Shown here in pieces: positions 55,110 through 63,709 of a stretch of 64,000 nt of DNA. Each line of letters starts with the position of its first letter. Position 1 is the first letter of the stretch. Source of the DNA: Winogradskyella bathintestinalis. Its GTDB lineage: Bacteria; Bacteroidota; Bacteroidia; Flavobacteriales; Flavobacteriaceae. Location: assembly GCF_030407435.1 (NCBI RefSeq), contig NZ_JASDDK010000001.1, forward strand, positions 806,001 to 870,000, given 5' to 3'. The position numbers and the translations under genes were made by a program. The notes under the pieces were generated by a model. It ran no database searches. It was given only the letters and a program-made list of their open reading frames with translations, and was not told the DNA's origin.

Positions 55110-56078
55110 ATGATTAAAAAAGATATACTGCACATACTAGGCAAAGAAGTGGCATTAGGTGAAAGTGCCCAAGTCAGTTTTAATGTGGCAAAACTACATA
55201 CACAGAATACCATTGATGTTCCGGTTATTATTGAACGTTCAAAAAAACCGGGACCTATTGTTTTAATTACTGCAGGGATTCATGGAGATGAGGTTAATGG
55301 TGTAGAAATCGTACGGCAGATAATTTCAAAAGGAATTAACAAACCAAAACGTGGGACTATTATTTGTATTCCTGTTATTAATGTGTTTGGATTTATCCAT
55401 ATGGATCGCGAATTTCCAGATGGTCGTGATCTTAATCGTATGTTTCCGGGGATAAGAGGAGGTTCTCTCGCAAGTAGAGTCGCTTTTAAATTAGTGACCG
55501 AAATTTTACCACATGCCGATTTAGTTTTAGATTTTCATACTGGCGGAGCAGATCGTTTTAATGCAGCTCAGGTTCGTATTATTAAAGGTGAAAAAACATT
55601 AAATGAATTGGCTAAAGTCTTTGGAGCGCCGTTTATTTTTTATTCTAAAAATCTCAAAAAATCATTTAGGAATACCTGCCATAAATTAGGAATTCCTATA
55701 CTTTTATTTGAAGGAGGAAAATCGTTTAATATTGATAATACAGTGACTAATACTGGGGTAAACGGTGTAAAACGTGTTTTGCATCATCTCGAAATGTTAA
55801 ACCGAAAATTTAAAGTATCTAACCCTAAAAAATCTTGTATTTATATTAAAGATAGTAAGTGGGTTAGAGCGAAATATTCTGGAATGTTTAAAGCAACAGT
55901 CAGTATTAATTCTGAAGTTAAAAAGGGAGATGATATCGGGAATATAACCGATCCTTATGGTAGTTTTAATCATTTTGTAAAGGCACCAAATGATGGTTAT
56001 ATTTTTAATATTAATGAGTCGCCAATTATCTATCAAGGAGATGCAATATTTCATATTTCTACAAAGTTCGAATCATGA
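55110..56078 (+). CDS. Succinylglutamate desuccinylase/aspartoacylase-family zinc hydrolase
   Basis: The 322-residue protein belongs to the AstE/AspA-like M14-type zinc hydrolases. Metal-binding motif HGDE appears in AGIHGDEVNGVEIV (about residues 52-65), and a second metal His in VLDFHTGGADRFN (about 136-148), with PILLFEGGKSFNID as the substrate-binding strand; the C-terminal part has a lipoyl-like strand region. It removes acyl or carboxyl groups from an amide or peptide; a glutamate-containing substrate is inferred from the adjacent rimK. It overlaps the following gene by 4 bases. Confidence 0.88.
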   Translation: MIKKDILHILGKEVALGESAQVSFNVAKLHTQNTIDVPVIIERSKKPGPIVLITAGIHGDEVNGVEIVRQIISKGINKPKRGTIICIPVINVFGFIHMDREFPDGRDLNRMFPGIRGGSLASRVAFKLVTEILPHADLVLDFHTGGADRFNAAQVRIIKGEKTLNELAKVFGAPFIFYSKNLKKSFRNTCHKLGIPILLFEGGKSFNIDNTVTNTGVNGVKRVLHHLEMLNRKFKVSNPKKSCIYIKDSKWVRAKYSGMFKATVSINSEVKKGDDIGNITDPYGSFNHFVKAPNDGYIFNINESPIIYQGDAIFHISTKFES

Positions 56079-56638
56079 CAAAGAAAGAAATACGACTTAA
56101 ATATAAAACTTTAAGACAATCGCTTTCCGAGTCTCAAATAGACGACTATAGTCTTGCCATTGCGAATCAATTATTGCGATTAGACATCTGGTCTAAATCC
56201 TTTTACCATATTTTTTTAACTATTGAAGAACATAAGGAAATTAATACGGACTACATCTTAAATATCCTTTCAGGAAAGGATAAAAATATAATTATATCTA
56301 AAAGTAATTTTGAAGATTTTTCAATGAATCATTATCTGTTAACGGATAATACAAGGATTAAAAAAAACAGCTATAATATTCCAGAACCTGTGGATGGTAT
56401 TGAAATTTCTTCTTCTCAGTTAGAAGTGGTTTTTATTCCATTGTTAGTGTTTGACAAATTTGGGCATAGAGTAGGTTATGGCAAAGGGTTTTATGATCGT
56501 TTTTTAGCCAATTGTAAACCCGAGACCTTAAAAATTGGATTATCTTTTTTCGAAGCTGAACAAGAGGTTTTAGAAATTGAAGAAAATGATGTTAGTTTGG
56601 ATTACTGTGTGACTCCGAATCAGATCTATCGGTTTTAG
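56075..56638 (+). CDS. 5-formyltetrahydrofolate cyclo-ligase
   Basis: This enzyme converts 5-formyl-THF into 5,10-methenyl-THF using ATP. The 187-residue protein has the family's C-terminal motif GYGKGFYDRFL (about 133-143) and the KKEIRLKYKTLR start. It overlaps the AstE-like gene by 4 bases at its start and ends 47 bases inside the convergent lspA gene. Confidence 0.93.
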   Translation: MTKKEIRLKYKTLRQSLSESQIDDYSLAIANQLLRLDIWSKSFYHIFLTIEEHKEINTDYILNILSGKDKNIIISKSNFEDFSMNHYLLTDNTRIKKNSYNIPEPVDGIEISSSQLEVVFIPLLVFDKFGHRVGYGKGFYDRFLANCKPETLKIGLSFFEAEQEVLEIEENDVSLDYCVTPNQIYRF

Positions 56639-57257
56639 AAGTTTCATGAAATGCTTTCTTATTAAACATTATCAATATCCCAATACCAGAACTAATAGCC
56701 ATATCTGCGACATTAAAAACAGGGTCGAAAAACGAAAAATGCTTCCCACCGATAAGAGGCAGTTGTTCAGGTAAAATACCATTCCAAATTGGAAAATGAA
56801 GCATATCCACAACGTTGCCATGAAATATACTATCATAACCACCACCTTCTGGTAAAAATGTAGCGACCTGCATTACACTATCACTAAATAAAATACCATA
56901 AAATACAGAATCTATAATATTGCCCAACGCACCAGCAAAGATTATAGAAATAGCAAAGATTAGGATTTTAGACTTCTTCTTTTTCGTCACATCAACTAAC
57001 CAAAAAGCGATTCCTGTAACGGCTATAATTCTAAATAAGGTTAAAATAAGTTTAGCGGTACGGTCTGAGATTAACGTGGTAAAATCGCTTAGTTTGGTTC
57101 CCCAAGCCATTCCGTTATTCTCAATAAATGCAATATGAAACCATGAAAACACCTTGATATCTTCGCCCAAGTGAAAATGGGTTTTAATATAAATTTTACT
57201 GATTTGGTCTATCAGTAGAATTGTGATGATGAGTATGGAGGCTTTTTTTAGGGACAT
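56592..57257 (-). CDS. lspA: Lipoprotein signal peptidase
   Basis: LspA removes signal peptides from prolipoproteins at the inner membrane. The 221-residue protein has four membrane helices and both catalytic-aspartate motifs: GNIIDSVFYG (about 123-132) and GNVVDMLHFPIW (about 160-171). I set the start at 57257 (MSLKKASILIITILLID); an ATG at 57299 adds an unlike stretch. A good promoter (57326-57297) supports this start. The gene is longer than E. coli LspA (164) owing to an acidic/Ser-rich C-terminal tail of about 20 residues that overlaps the convergent gene by 47 bases. Separated from the ileS-TraR block by the DUF4097-like gene. Confidence 0.95.
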   Translation of the reverse strand: MSLKKASILIITILLIDQISKIYIKTHFHLGEDIKVFSWFHIAFIENNGMAWGTKLSDFTTLISDRTAKLILTLFRIIAVTGIAFWLVDVTKKKKSKILIFAISIIFAGALGNIIDSVFYGILFSDSVMQVATFLPEGGGYDSIFHGNVVDMLHFPIWNGILPEQLPLIGGKHFSFFDPVFNVADMAISSGIGILIMFNKKAFHETSKTDRSDSESHSNPN

Positions 57258-57262
57258 GATAC

Positions 57263-57280
57263 TTCCCACGAAAGTGGAAA
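57263..57280. repeat. Short hairpin in the lspA leader
   Basis: TTCCCACGAAAGTGGAAA is a near-palindrome with one bulged C (arms CCAC and GTGG, GAAA loop on plus strand, TTTC loop in the lspA mRNA). It starts 6 bases from the lspA ATG. Its shape is like the REP-type TTCCCACG..CGTGGGAA palindromes seen in related genomes. It could slow ribosome entry or be a repeat remnant. Confidence 0.5.
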
Positions 57281-57296
57281 TCTCTTTTAGTTTGGG

Positions 57297-57326
57297 CAAA
57301 AATAGACGTTTAATTCGGCTTTACAA
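57297..57326 (-). promoter_or_regulatory. lspA promoter
   Basis: TTG (57326-57324), 19 bases, TATTTTTG (57304-57297) on the minus strand, overlapping the 3' end of the DUF4097-like gene. Transcription would start about 35 bases before the lspA ATG, so the hairpin at 57263-57280 is in the leader. Confidence 0.68.
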
Positions 57327-57930
57327 CTGTTATATCACCATTTATAGATCTCAATTTCCAAATAGAATTTATGTTAGAAAATTCATCTAAGATAATTTTC
57401 CCATGATTAGATTTTGCTTCAGTTGTAGCATTTTTGGTTACAACGTCAATGTTTCCATCGATAGTATTTACAACGGCAGATTCTACTTCACCCTCAACAT
57501 TACAAGATCCTTGCAACAATTCTATATAAAGCGACTTATAATTACCTTGTAAATCTACAGAGCCAATATCGCTGAGAATATTTAGGGAACGTTGTTCAGG
57601 TATTTCGAGTTGTAGAGTAGCAGCAATAACTTTGTGCGCATTTCGCTTATCGTCAGGGATTTCGGTTAAGGGTAAATGTTCTAAACTTAAATTGAGAGTT
57701 TGGTTGTCTTCGTTTATACTGATCTGAAAGTTATTTTGATATTCGCCATCTAACGATGAAGTTACCTTAATTTTATCTGTTTTTGATGTTGAAACGGATA
57801 TATTAAAAATTTGATTACCATTTATGGAAATGGTCGTAATATGTTGAGCAGATAATTGCTTTTGAACTTTGTTTTGGGAAAAACATATGGAGGAACAGAT
57901 AATAAATGTGGAGAATAGAAAAGACCTCAT
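57310..57930 (-). CDS. DUF4097-like secreted protein
   Basis: A 206-residue secreted protein with a signal peptide ending CFSQ (about residue 19) and a repeated right-handed beta structure (ISVSTSKTDKIKVTSSLDG, SLNILSDIGSVDLQGNYKSLYIELLQGSCNVEG, TIDGNIDVVTKN), as in DUF4097/head-GIN adhesin-like proteins. Function unknown. I start at ATG 57930; the ATG itself lies inside a terminator hairpin (57923-57953). ATGs further upstream at 57987 or 57960 would add a non-signal stretch. It sits between the TraR/DksA-like gene and lspA, normally neighbours in this lineage. Confidence 0.78.
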   Translation of the reverse strand: MRSFLFSTFIICSSICFSQNKVQKQLSAQHITTISINGNQIFNISVSTSKTDKIKVTSSLDGEYQNNFQISINEDNQTLNLSLEHLPLTEIPDDKRNAHKVIAATLQLEIPEQRSLNILSDIGSVDLQGNYKSLYIELLQGSCNVEGEVESAVVNTIDGNIDVVTKNATTEAKSNHGKIILDEFSNINSIWKLRSINGDITVVKPN

Positions 57931-57953
57931 AGACTTTAAAAATCTGTGAGGTC
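57923..57953 (-). terminator. Terminator overlapping the DUF4097-like start codon
   Basis: GACCTCATAGA (57923-57933) and TCTGTGAGGTC (57943-57953) pair with one mismatch around a 9-base loop; reading minus, TTTTCTATTC follows. This is a GACCTCACA-type terminator for the ileS-TraR transcript, about 100 bases past the TraR stop. The ATG at 57928-57930 lies in its second arm. Confidence 0.72.
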
Positions 57954-58051
57954 TGGTCATTGTATTCATACAAAGTGAGAAATTCATTATCTTTTACTTT
58001 GTTGATTATTTTTTTGATCACTTTTATGAGATCCCTTTTTTCAAAGAAATT

Positions 58052-58432
58052 TTACTGCATATTTTTAGCTTCAATACTCAAAGTGGCATGTGGTACTAAT
58101 TTTAAACGGTCCTTATTTATCAGTTTTCCTGTAACGCGGCAAACACCGTAAGTTTTGTTTTCAATACGAATCAATGCATTCTTTAAATCGCGAATAAATT
58201 TTTCTTGACGAATCGCTAATGCCGAGTTAGATTCTTTGCTATTCACAGCACTACCTTCGTCAAATGCCTTAAATGTTGGTGCTGTGTCTTCGGTACCATT
58301 GTCGTGGTCGTTCATATATGCACTTTTTATAAGTTCTAAATCGTGCTCAGCTTTTTTAATCTTTTCTTTAACAATAGATTTAAACTCCTCTAAATCTTTA
58401 TCCGAATATCTATTTTTGGTTTCTGTTGCCAT
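58052..58432 (-). CDS. TraR/DksA-like protein without the zinc cysteines
   Basis: The 126-residue protein has a coiled-coil N-terminus (about 10-40) and the TraR/DksA C-terminal fold (IENKTYGVCRVTGKLINKDRLKLVPHATLS), but only one of the four zinc cysteines (Cys98) remains; the others read Thr101, His115 and Ser119. The DksA tip motif is not obvious. It may bind RNA polymerase without zinc, or act elsewhere. It lies 7 bases after ileS and is followed by the GACCTCACA terminator. Confidence 0.85.
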   Translation of the reverse strand: MATETKNRYSDKDLEEFKSIVKEKIKKAEHDLELIKSAYMNDHDNGTEDTAPTFKAFDEGSAVNSKESNSALAIRQEKFIRDLKNALIRIENKTYGVCRVTGKLINKDRLKLVPHATLSIEAKNMQ

Positions 58433-58439
58433 AATTTTA

Positions 58440-61400
58440 TTAATGTTTTTTTATAAACAATTTGGTATTTACATCATCAAAAGTGATTTCTATACCATCG
58501 CTTAAGTTGTCTAAAATTTTTAAATCTTCTGTTAAGGTTTCTGATTTAATATACGCTTCATTTGAAGAAACAGCTTCTACAATCTGATCGTGTTTTTGAA
58601 GTTGTACGTCAATTCTGTCAGTAACCTCGAATCCTGAATCTTTACGTAAATTCTGAATACGATTTACAAGCTCTCTTGCCACTCCTTCTTTACGTAAATC
58701 ATCATTGATGGTAACATCTAAAGCTACTGTTAGTGCACCTTCGTTTGCTACAAGCCATCCTTCTATATCTTGCGATGTAATCTCTACATCTTCCATTCCT
58801 AAGGTAATGCTTTTTCCATTAATTTGTAAATCTAATTGCCCTTTTTGTTCAATAGTTTTAATATCATTTGCATTCAAATCCTTTATGGCATTGGCAATCA
58901 GCTTCATGTCTTTTCCAAATCTTGGGCCTAACGTCTTAAAATTTGGCTTAATCTGTTTTACCAATATGTCCGAAGCATCCTGTAAAAGTTCAATTTCCTT
59001 GATATTTACTTCATGTTTAATCAACTCTGAAACCGCTTCAATTTCTTCCTTTTGTTGTTGATTATCAACAGGAATCATGATTTTTTGCAAGGGTTGACGC
59101 ACTTTAATCTTCTCCTTAGCTCTTAATGATAATACTAATGAAGAAATGGTTTGTGCATTTTCCATTTTACGCTCTAAAATTTTATCGATAGCAGATTTGT
59201 CGACCGTTGGAAAATCAGCCAAATGTACACTTTCAAAATTTTCTTTCTTCGTCACTGCATTCAAATCCAAATACAAACGATCCATAAAGAAAGGAGCAAT
59301 TGGCGCGCCTAATTTTGCAATGGTTTTCATACAAGTATAAAGCGTTTGATATGCCGAAATTTTATCGGCTTGGTAGTCGCCTTTCCAAAATCGTCTTCGA
59401 CTTAGGCGTACGTACCAATTACTTAAATAATCTTGTGTGAAGTCTGAAATTACTCGTGCGGCTTTGGTTGGCTCGTAATCGGCATAATAATCATCGACCT
59501 TTTGGATTAAAGTATTCAATTCAGAAAGAATCCAACGATCAATTTCTGGTCGTTCTTCTAAAGGAATATCGGCTTCGCTATAATCGAAACCGTCTATATT
59601 TGTATATAGCGTGAAGAATGAATAGGTGTTATAAAGCGTGCCGAAAAACTTACGACTAACCTCTGCAATACCTTCGCTATCAAATTTTAAATTATCCCAA
59701 GGATTGGCATTGCTAATCATATACCAACGTGTGGCATCTGCTCCGTATTTAGATAAGGTTTCAAAAGGGTCAACAGCATTGCCTAAACGTTTAGACATCT
59801 TTTGTCCGTTTTTATCTAAAACCAAACCGTTTGATACGACGTTCTTATACGCCACATCATCAAAAATCATGGTTGCAATAGCATGAAGTGTATAGAACCA
59901 ACCACGGGTTTGATCTACACCCTCCGCAATAAAATCGGCCTTTCTCCAGGTTTCATCAACCTTTTCCTTGTTTTCAAAAGGATAATGCCATTGTGCATAA
60001 GGCATAGAACCAGAATCGAACCATACGTCTATTAAATCGCTTTCGCGTTTCATAGGTTGTCCTGATGCCGAAACTAATGCAATTTTATCCACTACATTTT
60101 TATGTAAATCAATAGTGTTGTAATTGTCTTCAGACATATTTCCAACTTCAAATTCAGCAAAAATATCTTCAGACATTATACCTGCTTTAACAGACTTTGC
60201 CATTTCCTCTTTGAGTTCGGCAACAGAACCAATACAAATTTGTTCTTTTCCGTCTTCGGTTCTCCAAATAGGTAATGGAATACCCCAAAATCGTGATCGC
60301 GATAAATTCCAGTCGTTTGCATTTGCTAACCAATTACCAAAACGACCTTCTCCAGTTGATTTTGGTTTCCAATTTATGGTGGTGTTTAACTCGTGCATTC
60401 TACCTTTTACATCGGTTATTTTTATAAACCAAGAATCTAAAGGATAGTATAAAATAGGTTTGTCAGTTCTCCAACAATTTGGGTAACTGTGCTTATATTT
60501 TTCGACCTTAAAGGCCTTATTTTCATTTTTTAATTTTAGCGCTAAGCGTTCATCAACACTTAAATATGCTTTAAGATTTGAAATAACAGATTTTAAATTT
60601 TCTTTTTGTTTTTCAAATTCAGCCGTTAATTCATCGTCATTTAAATACTCGGCTTTTACGTATTCTCCTGCTAAACCGTAAATGTCATCTTTTATTTCTT
60701 TTCTAAAACGGCCCTGTAAATCTACTAACGGTACTAAATTATCATTCTCATCTTTTACCAAAAGTGGTGGCACTTCTGGGGATGCTTGTTTGGCAACCAT
60801 GGCATCATCTGCTCCAAAGGTAGGAGAGGTGTGTACAATTCCGGTTCCATCTTCAACAGTGACGAAATCCCCTGAAATGATTCTAAACGCATTTTCAGGA
60901 TTATCGTTTGGTAAAGCGTAGGGTAATAATTGCTCGTAGGTAATACCGACTAAATCTTTGCCAACAAAATCTTTAACTACAAAATAAGGAATCTTTTTAT
61001 CTCCAACTTTGTATTCAATTAATTCTGGTTTCGTTTCAACACGTTTAAATTTTCCATCGAATTGTTTATTGACTAAATTCTTAGCCAAAACTACATTCAT
61101 TGGTGCAAAGGTGTATTGGTTATAAGTTTCAACCAAAACATATTCAATTTTTGGTCCTACGGTTAGTGCTGTATTACTTGGAAGCGTCCAAGGTGTTGTT
61201 GTCCAGGCTAAAAAGAATATGTCACCTTCATTTTGAAGGAAATCTGGCAACGAATTTGCATTGGCTTTGAACTGTGCTACAACAGTAGTGTCTGTAACAT
61301 CTTGGTACGTTCCGGGTTGATTTAACTCATGAGAACTTAATCCAGTTCCCGCTTTAGGAGAATAAGGTTGAATGGTGTAACCTTTATAAATTAAATCTTT

Positions 61401-61910
61401 GTCATAGATTTGTTTGAGCAACCACCAAACCGTTTCCATGTATTTAGATTTATAGGTAATGTAAGGATTGTCCATATCTACCCAATAACCCATTTTTTGT
61501 GTGAGGTCATTCCAAATATCGGTATAACGCATTACTGCTTTTTTACAAGCTTCGTTGTATTCTTCGACCGAAATTTTAGTACCAATATCCTCTTTTGTTA
61601 TACCGAGCTCTTTTTCCACGCCAAGTTCAATTGGTAAACCATGAGTATCCCAACCTGCTTTTCGTTTTACCTGAAAACCTTTCATGGTCTTATAGCGAGG
61701 AAAAATATCTTTAATAGCACGTGCTAATACGTGGTGTACCCCAGGTAAGCCGTTTGCTGAAGGTGGACCTTCAAAAAAAACAAAAGGTGGTTTTCCTTCT
61801 CTTGTAGTGATACTCTTATCGAAGATATGGTTAGCTTCCCAGTAGTTGCTGATGTCCTCAGCAACGTTTGGTAAGTTAAGTCCTTTGTATTCAGGGAACT
61901 TTGTGCTCAT
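58440..61910 (-). CDS. ileS: Isoleucyl-tRNA synthetase
   Basis: The 1156-residue class I synthetase charges tRNA-Ile. The region equivalent to HIGH reads GLPGVHHVLARAIKD (55-69), where the first His is Gly57 and the HxxH pattern is shifted to HH (59-60), a variant I recognise from Bacteroidota IleS. The KMSKR motif is intact near 702-706. The CP1 editing domain, anticodon-binding domain and long C-terminal region are all present. It is the larger IleS group typical of this phylum. Starts the ileS-TraR transcript. Confidence 0.95.
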   Translation of the reverse strand: MSTKFPEYKGLNLPNVAEDISNYWEANHIFDKSITTREGKPPFVFFEGPPSANGLPGVHHVLARAIKDIFPRYKTMKGFQVKRKAGWDTHGLPIELGVEKELGITKEDIGTKISVEEYNEACKKAVMRYTDIWNDLTQKMGYWVDMDNPYITYKSKYMETVWWLLKQIYDKDLIYKGYTIQPYSPKAGTGLSSHELNQPGTYQDVTDTTVVAQFKANANSLPDFLQNEGDIFFLAWTTTPWTLPSNTALTVGPKIEYVLVETYNQYTFAPMNVVLAKNLVNKQFDGKFKRVETKPELIEYKVGDKKIPYFVVKDFVGKDLVGITYEQLLPYALPNDNPENAFRIISGDFVTVEDGTGIVHTSPTFGADDAMVAKQASPEVPPLLVKDENDNLVPLVDLQGRFRKEIKDDIYGLAGEYVKAEYLNDDELTAEFEKQKENLKSVISNLKAYLSVDERLALKLKNENKAFKVEKYKHSYPNCWRTDKPILYYPLDSWFIKITDVKGRMHELNTTINWKPKSTGEGRFGNWLANANDWNLSRSRFWGIPLPIWRTEDGKEQICIGSVAELKEEMAKSVKAGIMSEDIFAEFEVGNMSEDNYNTIDLHKNVVDKIALVSASGQPMKRESDLIDVWFDSGSMPYAQWHYPFENKEKVDETWRKADFIAEGVDQTRGWFYTLHAIATMIFDDVAYKNVVSNGLVLDKNGQKMSKRLGNAVDPFETLSKYGADATRWYMISNANPWDNLKFDSEGIAEVSRKFFGTLYNTYSFFTLYTNIDGFDYSEADIPLEERPEIDRWILSELNTLIQKVDDYYADYEPTKAARVISDFTQDYLSNWYVRLSRRRFWKGDYQADKISAYQTLYTCMKTIAKLGAPIAPFFMDRLYLDLNAVTKKENFESVHLADFPTVDKSAIDKILERKMENAQTISSLVLSLRAKEKIKVRQPLQKIMIPVDNQQQKEEIEAVSELIKHEVNIKEIELLQDASDILVKQIKPNFKTLGPRFGKDMKLIANAIKDLNANDIKTIEQKGQLDLQINGKSITLGMEDVEITSQDIEGWLVANEGALTVALDVTINDDLRKEGVARELVNRIQNLRKDSGFEVTDRIDVQLQKHDQIVEAVSSNEAYIKSETLTEDLKILDNLSDGIEITFDDVNTKLFIKKH

Positions 61911-62140
61911 TATTCTGTTTTATTTTCGAGCAGCGAAAATAATGATTTTTAAGGAAAAATGAGATGGCTTTTGCTAAAAAAGGAAAGTGTAAGCAATTGG
62001 CGGTTACTTGTTGAAATTGTTGGTGGGGAAATGCCAATAATGGCAAGAAATAACATGAAAATCATTGATTATCACATAGGGACTTAAGATTACGAGTTTT
62101 TAAAATTTATATGGTCTGAATAAAAAATGATTGGTATTTT

Positions 62141-63499
62141 TTAAACCAAAAACCCAACCAAATCCTCGATTTTTGAAATTAGTTGAATCTTAATACCCGT
62201 ATTCTTTAACCCAATTTTATTGTATTTAGAAACGAAAATGGTAGAAAAGCCTAATTTTTCAGCTTCCAAAATACGTTGTTCAACACGTTGTACTGGTCTT
62301 ATTTCGCCAGACAAACCAACTTCTGCAGCAAAACAATAGTTACTTTCTAAAGCGACATCTTCGTTCGATGATAAAATTGCAGCAACAACGGCTAAATCTA
62401 TGGCAGGATCGTCAACAGTGATACCTCCTGTAATATTTAAAAACACGTCTTTTGCGCCTAGCCGGAAACCTGCACGTTTTTCTAAAACGGCTAATAGCAT
62501 ATTGAGTCGCTTGGCATTAAAACCTGTAGCTGAACGTTGTGGAGTTCCATAAACGGCTGTACTTACTAAGGCTTGCACTTCAATCATTAAGGGACGTAGA
62601 CCTTCAAGAGTTGCGGCTACTGCATTACCAGATAATTCGCCATCTTTTTCAGAAATTAGTATTTCGGATGGATTAGATACTTCTCGTAAGCCCGATCCTT
62701 GCATTTCGTAAATACCAAGTTCGTTAGTTGAACCGAAACGGTTTTTATTAGCTCTCAGAATTCTGAATACATGGTTTCTATCTCCTTCAAATTGAAGAAC
62801 CGTATCGACCATGTGTTCTAAAATTTTTGGACCAGCAATATGGCCATCTTTAGTGATATGTCCAATTAAAAGAACAGGAGTAGCTGTTTCTTTAGCAAAT
62901 TTAATAAGTTCAGTGGTACATTCTTTTATTTGGGAAATACTGCCTGCCGACGATTCTATAAAATCACTATGTAACGTTTGAATTGAATCTATAATTACGA
63001 TATCAGGTTCTAAAGCTTCAATCTGCTTGAAAATATTTTGAGTTTTCGTTTCGGTTAAAATGTAACAATTATTGCTACTCGGATTAATGCGTTCTGCACG
63101 CATTTTAATTTGTTTTTGACTTTCTTCCCCGGAAACGTATAAGGTTTTGTATTGTAATTTTAATGCAATTTGAAGTAAAAGTGTACTCTTTCCAATGCCA
63201 GGCTCTCCGCCTAATAAGGTGAGAGATCCATGGACCATTCCTCCACCAAGAACACGATTAAATTCACTATCTTGTAGATTTAAGCGCGCTTCTTGAGAGG
63301 TGTCGATATCGTTAATCAGCAAAGGCTTGGAGGTCCGTTTTGTAGTTGAGGTTGGTGTTTTCCAATCACTCTTTTCGGGTTTCTGAATTACTTCTTCTGC
63401 TATAGTGTTCCATGCTTTACAAGATGTGCATTGTCCTTGCCATTTGGCATATTGACTACCACAATTCTGACAAAAAAAAGTTGTTTTTACTTTAGCCAT
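62141..63499 (-). CDS. radA: DNA repair protein RadA
   Basis: RadA (Sms) is a RecA-like ATPase with a helicase role in recombination intermediates. The 452-residue protein has the N-terminal zinc motif (Cys10, Cys13, Cys24, Cys27), Walker A GEPGIGKS (98-105), the diagnostic KNRFG motif (252-256) and the Lon-protease-like C-terminal domain (AVVAAILSSNEDVALESNYCFAAEVGLSGEIRPV). All in order. A 16-bp palindrome and a -7 box lie in its upstream region. Confidence 0.96.
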   Translation of the reverse strand: MAKVKTTFFCQNCGSQYAKWQGQCTSCKAWNTIAEEVIQKPEKSDWKTPTSTTKRTSKPLLINDIDTSQEARLNLQDSEFNRVLGGGMVHGSLTLLGGEPGIGKSTLLLQIALKLQYKTLYVSGEESQKQIKMRAERINPSSNNCYILTETKTQNIFKQIEALEPDIVIIDSIQTLHSDFIESSAGSISQIKECTTELIKFAKETATPVLLIGHITKDGHIAGPKILEHMVDTVLQFEGDRNHVFRILRANKNRFGSTNELGIYEMQGSGLREVSNPSEILISEKDGELSGNAVAATLEGLRPLMIEVQALVSTAVYGTPQRSATGFNAKRLNMLLAVLEKRAGFRLGAKDVFLNITGGITVDDPAIDLAVVAAILSSNEDVALESNYCFAAEVGLSGEIRPVQRVEQRILEAEKLGFSTIFVSKYNKIGLKNTGIKIQLISKIEDLVGFLV

Positions 63500-63514
63500 A
63501 TTTATTTTTCGTAA

Positions 63515-63530
63515 TTCCGAAATTTCGGAA
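63515..63530. promoter_or_regulatory. Perfect 16-bp palindrome in the radA leader
   Basis: TTCCGAAATTTCGGAA is self-complementary over 16 bases. It starts 16 bases upstream of the radA ATG, inside the predicted leader, where it could act as a DNA-binding site or form a hairpin in mRNA. Confidence 0.55.
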
Positions 63531-63565
63531 GAGAGTTCTTCAATTAAAATATGGTAAAATTAAGA

Positions 63566-63573
63566 CAAATTTA
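63566..63573 (-). promoter_or_regulatory. -7 element of radA
   Basis: TAAATTTG on the minus strand fits TAnnTTTG and would give a leader of about 60 bases to radA. The -33 TTG is about 16-17 bases upstream, near the short end of the range. Confidence 0.5.
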
Positions 63574-63709
63574 GTTGATGTCCTTAAACCAATTAACAAT
63601 TGCTAAAACTTTTAAAGTGGCTAATTTTGAAGGCCAATTAGAAAACAAATATGCCTTTGACTTAATGAATAGTGATTCAAAAAAATAGTCTGTAGATAAT
63701 CTAAGTCTT

